The notes below the pieces were generated by a model. The model did not search any database. It was not told the origin of the DNA and worked only from the letters and a program-made list of their open reading frames with translations. The position numbers were made by a program, and so were the translations under genes. This document shows positions 1 to 4,043 of a stretch of 6,393 nt of DNA, one piece after another; position 1 is the first letter of the stretch; each line of letters opens with the position of its first letter. The stretch is from Candidatus Glassiibacteriota bacterium (GTDB lineage: Bacteria; Gemmatimonadota; Glassbacteria; GWA2-58-10), in assembly GCA_016934095.1 (NCBI GenBank), contig JAFGTO010000347.1:1-6393 (forward strand), given 5' to 3'.

Positions 1-279
1 GCTGAGGATCAGGCGGGTCGAGGCCACGTTGAGCGACAGCCTGAACAGCGTGACCAGCAGCAGCAGCCCGGGAAAGACCGAAAGCTGGAGGGGCTCGGTG
101 GTGTAAAGCACCACCACCAGGATAGTCAGGGCCAGCGAGATATCCAGGGTGAGCATCAAGTCCATCAGGATCGGCGGGATGGGGATGATCATCACCACCA
201 GGATCGCTACCAGCCCCAGGGCCAGCAATACGTCGCTGTACTTGCTGAATCTTAAGAGAGCCCCTTCTTTCTCGGGCAT
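1..279 (-). CDS. flhA: Flagellar biosynthesis protein FlhA, N-terminal part (gene continues beyond the left edge)
   Basis: FlhA is the largest integral membrane subunit of the flagellar type III export apparatus. It forms the ring below the FliPQR gate, couples proton flow to export and docks chaperone-substrate complexes through its cytoplasmic domain. Only the first 93 codons are present. After a short cytoplasmic head (MPEKEGALLRFSKYSD) come a hydrophobic helix (about residues 17-38), the DLMLTLDISLALTILVVVLY helix (about 40-59), and the family-typical run LSVFPGLLLL, VTLFRLSLNVASTRLIL (about 66-92). The FHIPEP signature and the cytoplasmic domain lie outside the window. The ATG at 279-277 is preceded by GAGG at 291-288, 8 bases upstream. 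A second ATG at 293-291 is out of frame. The gene is last in the visible fliPQ-fliR-flhB-flhA series, 88 bases after the flhB stop codon. Family assignment is near certain. Confidence 0.96.
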   Translation of the reverse strand, partial: MPEKEGALLRFSKYSDVLLALGLVAILVVMIIPIPPILMDLMLTLDISLALTILVVVLYTTEPLQLSVFPGLLLLVTLFRLSLNVASTRLILS

Positions 280-299
280 AACCTGTACCTCATGCGTTA

Positions 300-328
300 A
301 TACTAAATCCTCGCCGCCGAAAAGTCAA
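300..328 (-). promoter_or_regulatory. Possible sigma-70-type promoter for flhA
   Basis: On the minus strand TTGACT (328-323) is followed after exactly 17 bases by TAGTAT (305-300). The -35 element matches the consensus at 5 of 6 positions and the -10 at 4 of 6. Transcription would start near 293, giving a very short leader just ahead of the GAGG ribosome site of flhA. The -35 element overlaps the T-rich tail of the hairpin that follows flhB, so one segment could end and another begin here. The match is by eye, and the organism's promoter consensus is unknown. Confidence 0.35.
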
Positions 329-349
329 AGCCGGCCCCGGACCGGCCTT
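327..349 (-). terminator. Terminator-like hairpin between flhB and flhA
   Basis: On the minus strand AAGGCCGG (349-342) pairs with CCGGCTTT (334-327) around a 7-base loop. The stem is 8 bp and includes one G-U pair. The T-rich stretch that follows, with the second arm's TTT included, reads TTTGACTTTTC. It begins 18 bases after the flhB stop codon. This resembles an intrinsic terminator with an interrupted T tract. It could be a partial terminator or attenuator that lowers flhA expression relative to flhB. The strength of termination cannot be judged from sequence alone. Confidence 0.45.
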
Positions 350-367
350 GCCGTCCGGAGGGTGATA

Positions 368-1447
368 TCAGACCGGCATCATTTTTTTCTTCAGGCGGTA
401 GACATAAGCCAGCACCTCGGCCACCGCCTTGTAGAGCTCGGCGGGTATTTCCATGCCTATCTCGACAGTCTTATACAAAATCCGGGCCAAAGGTTTATTT
501 TCCACGATGGGGATGTCGTTAGCCAGGGCGATCTCCTTGATCTTCTCCGCCACCAGGCGGGCACCCTTGGCCAACACCACCGGGGCGAGCATATTCTCCG
601 GATCGTATTTCAGCGCCACGGCCAGGGCTGTCGGGTTGGTCACCACCACGTCCGCCTCGGCCACCTGCTGCATCATCCTCTTGCGTGCCACTTCCATCTG
701 TATGCTGCGGATCCGGCTCTTGATCTGCGGGTCTCCCTCCTGCTGCTTGCGCTCATCCTTGACTTCCTGGCGGTTCATCCGCAGGTCCTTGGTATGCTTG
801 TAGCGCTGCCACAGGGTGTCGAGGATGGCGATAGCCAGCAGCAGCAGCGCTATACGGAGGCTGAGCTTGAAAATCTGGTGCATCAGGTAGCTGAAGAACT
901 GTCCCACTTCCTGGTCCAGCAGCAGGATGTAGTCGGCGAACATGTCCTTGATAGTCCAGGTGGCCAGCAGGGCCACGGCCAGGACCTTGAGAACGCTTTT
1001 CACCAGCTCGACCAGGGCCCTGCTGGAGGCGAAAATCCTTTTCAGGCCCTTGAGCGGGTTCATTTTCTTGGCTTTCGGAGCCAGGGGCTTAAAAGTGAAG
1101 TTCGCTCCTGACTGGCCGACCGCGGTCAGGATCCCCACGAGCATCAGAAGCCCGCAGAACGGGGCGATTACCCTGAGCAGGAAAAACGCGGCTATCTCGG
1201 TATATCTCTGCAGGTTATGCGTACCGATATCGATAGTTACCGCGTTGTTGAAAATATAATAGCCCACCTCGCTCATCTGGCGCCACATCGAGGAACCCAG
1301 GAAATACAGCGCAACCACCCCGGTGAGCAGTATCGTGGCGCTGCCCAGCTCGACAGACCTGGGGACATTGCCCTCCTGCCGTGCATCATCCAGGCGTTTT
1401 TGTGTGGGTTCTTCAGTTTTCTCTTGAAAAGACTCCTCGTCAGCCAT
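368..1447 (-). CDS. flhB: Flagellar biosynthesis protein FlhB (export specificity switch)
   Basis: FlhB is an inner-membrane subunit of the flagellar type III export apparatus. It wraps the export gate and switches substrate class from rod/hook to filament proteins. The 359 residues match the usual family length (about 350-380). Visible parts are the N-terminal motif TEEPTQKRLDDARQEGNVPRS (about 11-31), four hydrophobic segments (about 34-52, 85-110, 148-165 and 188-210), and NPLKGLKRIFASSRALVELVKS (about 130-151). The cytoplasmic linker MNRQEVKDERKQQEGDP (about 224-240) and the C-terminal domain follow. The autocleavage site, normally NPTH, reads N271-P272-T273-A274 here, so the final His is Ala; Asn and Pro are kept. 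The ATG start at 1447 has an AGGGA ribosome site 8 bases upstream and lies 16 bases after the fliR stop. The gene is transcribed with fliR. Identity is very secure. Confidence 0.97.
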   Translation of the reverse strand: MADEESFQEKTEEPTQKRLDDARQEGNVPRSVELGSATILLTGVVALYFLGSSMWRQMSEVGYYIFNNAVTIDIGTHNLQRYTEIAAFFLLRVIAPFCGLLMLVGILTAVGQSGANFTFKPLAPKAKKMNPLKGLKRIFASSRALVELVKSVLKVLAVALLATWTIKDMFADYILLLDQEVGQFFSYLMHQIFKLSLRIALLLLAIAILDTLWQRYKHTKDLRMNRQEVKDERKQQEGDPQIKSRIRSIQMEVARKRMMQQVAEADVVVTNPTALAVALKYDPENMLAPVVLAKGARLVAEKIKEIALANDIPIVENKPLARILYKTVEIGMEIPAELYKAVAEVLAYVYRLKKKMMPV

Positions 1448-1463
1448 GGGGGCCTATCCCTTG

Positions 1464-2243
1464 TCAGAGTAGTCTCAGTGCGATCATGATATTGTTTTCC
1501 ATATCATGGACCAGCTTAGCGAACACGTAAGAAAAAAACGGCAGGCTGATACCCAGCAGCAGGATTCCCACGCCCACCTTGACCGGGAACCCGATGATGA
1601 AAATATTGATCTGGGGAGCTGTCCGGGCAATAAAACCCAGGGCCACATCCGCCAGGAACAGGGCGGCCAGCACGGGCGCGCCCATTTTCAGGGCGATGAC
1701 AAAAACCTCCGCGCTCATCCTTGCAAGCTCCGTGGCCATTTGGCCCTCCAGCACCACTCCGGCCACCGGGATCACATAGAAGCTCGCCCCGATTGCCTTG
1801 AAGAGGAAGTGGTCCCAGTTCATGCTGAGGTAGATCAGGACCGCCAGAAGGTTCTGCATCGAGCCGATCACGCTGACCTGCTCCTCGCTCATCGGGTCGA
1901 TGATATTACCGATGCGCAGCCCCATCTGGAAACCCAGCAGCCCCCCTGCGAACTGGATCCCGTTGAAAATCAGCATCGAGATCCAGCCGAGCATCATCCC
2001 CACCAGCAATTCCTTGGCCACCATCACCACGTATTCCACCAGGTTGTCCGGCAGCACTAACCTGCCGATATCGATAGTGGGCACCAGCACGATCGTGATC
2101 ACCAGCGAGAGGCCGATCTTGACCAGCCGGGGCACGTTATCCGAGCCGAAAAACGGCATCATCATCACGATGCCGGCGATACGGAAAAAAATGATCGCGT
2201 AGAGCTCGACCTGGCGGAGCGCTATATCGGCGACAGGCAGCAT
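1464..2243 (-). CDS. fliR: Flagellar biosynthetic protein FliR (export gate subunit)
   Basis: FliR is the single-copy subunit that completes the FliP5-FliQ4-FliR1 export gate in the inner membrane, through which rod, hook and filament subunits pass. The 259 residues equal the normal family length. The protein is hydrophobic throughout. Recognisable blocks are the N-terminal FFRIAGIVMMMPFFGSDNVP (about 19-38), the GGLLGFQMGLRIGNIIDP block (about 100-117) with its Gly-rich loop, the MNWDHFLFKAIGASF region (about 141-155), and the RTAPQINIFIIGFPVKVGVG signature (about 207-226). The ATG at 2243 is preceded by AGGGG with a 5-base spacer. A 391-base gap separates it from fliQ, which is unusual because these genes are normally tightly linked. 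It lies 16 bases upstream of flhB and probably shares a transcript with it. Confidence 0.96.
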   Translation of the reverse strand: MLPVADIALRQVELYAIIFFRIAGIVMMMPFFGSDNVPRLVKIGLSLVITIVLVPTIDIGRLVLPDNLVEYVVMVAKELLVGMMLGWISMLIFNGIQFAGGLLGFQMGLRIGNIIDPMSEEQVSVIGSMQNLLAVLIYLSMNWDHFLFKAIGASFYVIPVAGVVLEGQMATELARMSAEVFVIALKMGAPVLAALFLADVALGFIARTAPQINIFIIGFPVKVGVGILLLGISLPFFSYVFAKLVHDMENNIMIALRLL

Positions 2244-2266
2244 TTCGGCCCCTGGATTACAGTAGA

Positions 2267-2309
2267 CTCGGCAAGAGATGCCGGTTGACCCCGGGAAATG
2301 CTTGCCGAG
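2267..2309 (-). repeat. Inverted repeat (stem-loop) in the fliR leader
   Basis: CTCGGCAAG (2267-2275) and CTTGCCGAG (2301-2309) form a perfect 9-bp inverted repeat around a 25-base loop. On the minus strand the stem ends 23 bases before the fliR ATG and well ahead of its AGGGG ribosome site. If fliR is transcribed from within the gap, this would be a 5' leader hairpin that could affect mRNA stability or translation. There is no T tract, so a terminator is unlikely. A function is not shown by the sequence. Confidence 0.5.
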
Positions 2310-2472
2310 GCTTCTGGCTTCCGGTCGCAGTTGCCCGCGGGCCGGGAAGCTGAAGCTCCGTGCAAAGACATCTCAGGGCGGATAAATTTTCCGGCGGCAA
2401 AAACCTCCACCATCCCGCCGGCTAAAAGCACGCCGTAATATTAAGATTTCAGGGTATTAAGGCTTCTAAAGG

Positions 2473-2561
2473 GCCGTTTCCGCTCCCGGGACAACGGCAT
2501 CCGTAAAGAAAACCATATTTGCATTACATATAAGAATTCGTGCAAATAAACTGGAAACGGC
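2473..2561. repeat. Nested inverted repeats in the fliQ-fliR gap
   Basis: An outer 9-bp repeat, GCCGTTTCC (2473-2481) with GGAAACGGC (2553-2561), encloses an inner 8-bp repeat, TATTTGCA (2516-2523) with TGCAAATA (2541-2548), separated by 17 AT-rich bases. Both repeats are perfect and roughly concentric. The inner dyad resembles an operator for a dimeric regulator. The outer one could be coincidental. They may mark a control region for fliR-flhB, but no known regulator consensus is recognised. Confidence 0.4.
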
Positions 2562-2604
2562 TCGCCTTGCCCTTGACGGCCCATGAAGCAATAAATTTCA
2601 CCAC

Positions 2605-2633
2605 GGGGCGTTGAGGTATTTTTTCAACGCCCC
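2605..2633 (-). terminator. Strong hairpin immediately after fliQ (possible terminator or mRNA 3' end)
   Basis: GGGGCGTTGA (2605-2614) and TCAACGCCCC (2624-2633) form a perfect 10-bp stem with a 9-base loop. On the minus strand the stem starts one base after the TAG stop of fliQ. The sequence after it (GTGGTGAAATTTATTG) has no continuous T run, so it is not a textbook intrinsic terminator. It may instead protect the 3' end of a fliPQ transcript or cause partial termination. Its position supports ending the fliPQ unit here. Confidence 0.55.
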
Positions 2634-2634
2634 T

Positions 2635-2904
2635 CTAATGGATGTAGTTCGGGATGTTGGAAATCAGCTCCGTGGTGAAAGCCAGAATAGTGTTCATCAT
2701 CCACGGGAAAAACAGGATCAGCGAGACCACGACCGCCAGGATTTTCGGGATGAAAGTCAGGGTCTGTTCCTGGATCGAGGTGGCGGTCTGGATGACGCTG
2801 ATGGTCACCCCCACGATCAGGCCCGCAACCAGCATGGGCGCGGCGATGATGATCGCCGTGAAAAACACCTCGCGCCCGAGATGGATGACGAATTGCTGGC
2901 TCAA
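2635..2904 (-). CDS. fliQ: Flagellar biosynthetic protein FliQ (export gate subunit)
   Basis: FliQ is a small two-helix membrane protein; four copies pack around FliP and FliR in the flagellar export gate. The 89 residues are exactly the common family length. It shows the typical N-terminus, a first hydrophobic helix (about 15-40), the conserved loop SIQEQTLTFIPKI (about 43-55) and a second helix (about 56-76). The start codon is TTG (2904-2902), supported by a GGAGG ribosome site 5 bases upstream, by alignment length, and by the absence of a nearby in-frame ATG. It follows fliP by 19 bases and is surely co-transcribed with it. A strong hairpin follows its TAG stop, and fliR is displaced by about 390 bases. 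Confidence 0.96.
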   Translation of the reverse strand: MSQQFVIHLGREVFFTAIIIAAPMLVAGLIVGVTISVIQTATSIQEQTLTFIPKILAVVVSLILFFPWMMNTILAFTTELISNIPNYIH

Positions 2905-2909
2905 AGATC

Positions 2910-2914
2910 CCTCC
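2910..2914 (-). promoter_or_regulatory. Ribosome binding site deciding the TTG start of fliQ
   Basis: On the minus strand GGAGG (2914-2910) lies five bases (GATCT) before the TTG at 2904. It is a near-ideal Shine-Dalgarno match inside the 19-base fliP-fliQ spacer. No ATG or GTG in the same frame is close enough to use it, so the TTG is the start. Confidence 0.75.
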
Positions 2915-2923
2915 CCCGGCCTG

Positions 2924-3742
2924 TCAGTTGAACGTGCGCATCAAGGAGCTGACCAGCAGGTACCAGCCGTCGACCATCACGAACAGCAGCACCTTGAAAG
3001 GCAGCGAAATGATGATCGGCGGCAGCATCAGCATGCCCATCGACAGCAGCACGCTGGAAACGATCATGTCGATCATAATAAAAGGCAGGTACAACAGGAA
3101 GCCTATGGTAAACGCCAGCCTGAGCTCGCTGATAATGAACGCCGGGATGATCACCAGGGTAGGTATCTCCTCCACTGTGGCCGGCTTGTCCATCTTGCTC
3201 ATGAAAACGAAAAGCGAGAGGTCTTTTTCCCGCACCTGGTTAAGCATAAACCCCCGGATAGGCTTGATCCCGCGGTCGAACGCCTCGGCCTGGGTTATCT
3301 CGTGCCTCAGGTAGGGCTGCAGCGCCAGGTCGTTGATCTCGGTCCAGACCGGGCTCATGATATACAGGGTCAGGAACAGGGCCAGGCCGACCAGAAGCTG
3401 GTTGGCGGGCATCCCCTGGGTGCCGAGGGCCTGGCGCAGGAAATGGAAGACTACCACGATCCGGGTAAAACAGGTCATCATGATCAGGATCGAGGGCGCC
3501 AGGGCCAGCAGGGTCATCAGGAAGAGCAGCTGCAGGGTGATAACCAGGTCTTCCGGCTCGGCGGACCTGCCCACCCCGATATTCACGCTGGGAAAAATTG
3601 TCCCCGCACCCGGAGCCGCCGGCACCGGTGCCTGGGCTGCCCCCTGGCTGTAGCATGAAGCCAACAACACCAGGACAACCAGCGCAGAACCCAAAAGGTG
3701 AGGGATTCTGATACTCCCAACCAGCCTGAGCAGCTTCGACAA
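2924..3742 (-). CDS. fliP: Flagellar biosynthetic protein FliP (export gate subunit)
   Basis: FliP forms the pentameric core of the flagellar export gate in the inner membrane. The 272 residues are somewhat longer than the roughly 245 of enteric FliP, and the excess is at the N-terminus. Residues 1-36 look like a cleavable signal peptide (K3, R6, R12, then a hydrophobic stretch about 16-29), followed by an Ala/Pro-rich linker. A hydrophobic helix (about 66-90), the TCFTRIVVVFHFLRQALGTQ signature (about 91-110), QLLVGLALFLTLYIMSPV (about 115-132), IIPAFIISELRLAFTIGFL and the C-terminal LPFKVLLFVMVDGWYLLVSSL complete the family pattern. The start is TTG at 3742 with GGAG 7 bases upstream. The ATG at 3755 is out of frame. 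Cys30 sits in an LASC sequence resembling a lipobox. It is the first gene of the minus-strand block; fliO and fliN are not next to it. Confidence 0.96.
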   Translation of the reverse strand: MSKLLRLVGSIRIPHLLGSALVVLVLLASCYSQGAAQAPVPAAPGAGTIFPSVNIGVGRSAEPEDLVITLQLLFLMTLLALAPSILIMMTCFTRIVVVFHFLRQALGTQGMPANQLLVGLALFLTLYIMSPVWTEINDLALQPYLRHEITQAEAFDRGIKPIRGFMLNQVREKDLSLFVFMSKMDKPATVEEIPTLVIIPAFIISELRLAFTIGFLLYLPFIMIDMIVSSVLLSMGMLMLPPIIISLPFKVLLFVMVDGWYLLVSSLMRTFN

Positions 3743-3747
3743 AAATA

Positions 3748-3753
3748 CTCTCC
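3748..3753 (-). promoter_or_regulatory. Ribosome binding site deciding the TTG start of fliP
   Basis: On the minus strand GGAGAG (3753-3748) lies five bases before the TTG at 3742 (seven from GGAG). Initiating here gives a protein beginning MSKLLRLVGS, with a positively charged head and a hydrophobic core typical of the FliP signal peptide. The ATG that overlaps this site at 3755 opens a different frame without family similarity. Confidence 0.6.
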
Positions 3754-3788
3754 ATGTTTCCAGGTAGGACTTTTTTGCTTACTGATTG

Positions 3789-3804
3789 AGCAAAAACCAT
3801 ACCG
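3789..3804 (-). promoter_or_regulatory. Possible sigma-54 (RpoN) promoter for fliP
   Basis: On the minus strand CGGTATGGTTTTTGCT (3804-3789) has the invariant GG and GC of the -24/-12 class separated by exactly 10 bases. It matches TGGCACG-N4-TTGCW at the GG, A, G, TTGC and final W positions; the mismatches are all pyrimidine-for-pyrimidine. Transcription would start near 3779, giving a leader of about 37 bases before the fliP TTG. Many bacteria transcribe early and middle flagellar genes from sigma-54 promoters. No enhancer-binding site was identified. Confidence 0.4.
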
Positions 3805-3917
3805 CAAACCCGGAATACATTTCCTGTTTTCAAAAAGAAACGGCCTGCCGCTCCCGCGGCATCCTCCCCGGAAACCTCCGGAGAAACTGCGCCGAATCCC
3901 GCCGTACAACCTGCCGT

Positions 3918-3946
3918 TTGCTTTTTCCTTTCAGGCTGCTTATATT
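3918..3946 (+). promoter_or_regulatory. Possible sigma-70-type promoter for the aconitase operon
   Basis: TTGCTT (3918-3923) and TATATT (3941-3946) are separated by 17 bases. The -10 matches the consensus at 5 of 6 positions and the -35 only in its TTG. Transcription would begin near 3953, giving a leader of about 90 bases before the aconitase ATG. It is the best such pair I see upstream of the gene on the plus strand. Confidence 0.4.
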
Positions 3947-3993
3947 GTGATCCCCGTCCTTTCAGCGGAATATCATAAAATCTCCCTGCACTG

Positions 3994-4003
3994 CAGCCGG
4001 CTG
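3994..4003. repeat. Ten-base perfect palindrome in the aconitase leader
   Basis: CAGCCGGCTG is fully self-complementary with no spacer. It lies about 40 bases downstream of the putative aconitase transcription start and 40 bases upstream of its ATG, a position where a bound repressor would block transcription. In GC-rich DNA such a palindrome can arise by chance, and no regulator is implied. Confidence 0.25.
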
Positions 4004-4043
4004 TCCAGGCCGCAGAACCTAACCCTCATCCCGGAGGGCCACC

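Larger units (their letters stand above)
2244..2634. other. Long intergenic region between fliQ and fliR
   Basis: This 391-base stretch interrupts the export-gate genes and shows no convincing gene. From the fliQ side it holds a strong 10-bp hairpin directly after the fliQ stop, an AT-richer central part (about 2380-2550) with nested inverted repeats, and a leader with a 9-bp stem just ahead of the fliR ribosome site. A separate promoter for fliR-flhB probably lies in it, but I find no clean -35/-10 pair and no correctly spaced sigma-54 element. A 69-codon GTG-started minus-strand frame (2222-2431) overlaps the fliR start and looks accidental. No tRNA, CRISPR, riboswitch core or insertion-sequence end is visible. 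Confidence 0.6.
3743..4043. other. Divergent intergenic region between fliP and aconitase
   Basis: This 301-base region separates two divergently transcribed blocks and must hold promoters for both. On the minus strand there is a sigma-54-like element at 3804-3789, about 35-45 bases ahead of fliP. On the plus strand a TATATT box at 3941 with a weak -35 is placed about 100 bases ahead of aconitase. A 10-bp perfect palindrome lies at 3994-4003, and CTCCGGAG at 3876-3883 is a further short palindrome. No protein-coding frame in it is convincing. FliO is not encoded here. Confidence 0.6.

Noticed and set aside
2222..2431. A 69-codon GTG-started minus-strand frame in the fliQ-fliR gap
   Set aside because: It overlaps the fliR start in another frame, has no good ribosome site of its own, and no hydrophobic or domain pattern. 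I could not support it as a gene.
2340..2480. A possible cyclic di-GMP riboswitch in the fliR leader, given the motility context
   Set aside because: None of the conserved core segments of GEMM-type riboswitches could be found on the minus strand.
2588..2604. A sigma-54-like TGG/TTGC pair on the minus strand just after the fliQ hairpin
   Set aside because: GG and GC are 11 bases apart instead of 10. Sigma-54 spacing is strict, so it should not work.
2654..3658. A 334-codon plus-strand frame opposite fliQ and fliP
   Set aside because: It is Gln/His/Arg-rich low-complexity translation antisense to two certain flagellar genes and spans their junction.
3583..3909. A minus-strand frame through the fliP upstream region (also the out-of-frame ATG at 3755)
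   Set aside because: It overlaps the fliP N-terminus in another frame, shows no FliO-like membrane segment, and is Gly/Arg/Cys/Ser-rich noise.
3991..4007. A second sigma-54-like element on the minus strand (TGG then TGCAG)
   Set aside because: The GG/GC spacing fits, but the -24 block beyond GG matches poorly. It lies about 250 bases from fliP and overlaps a palindrome that explains the resemblance.
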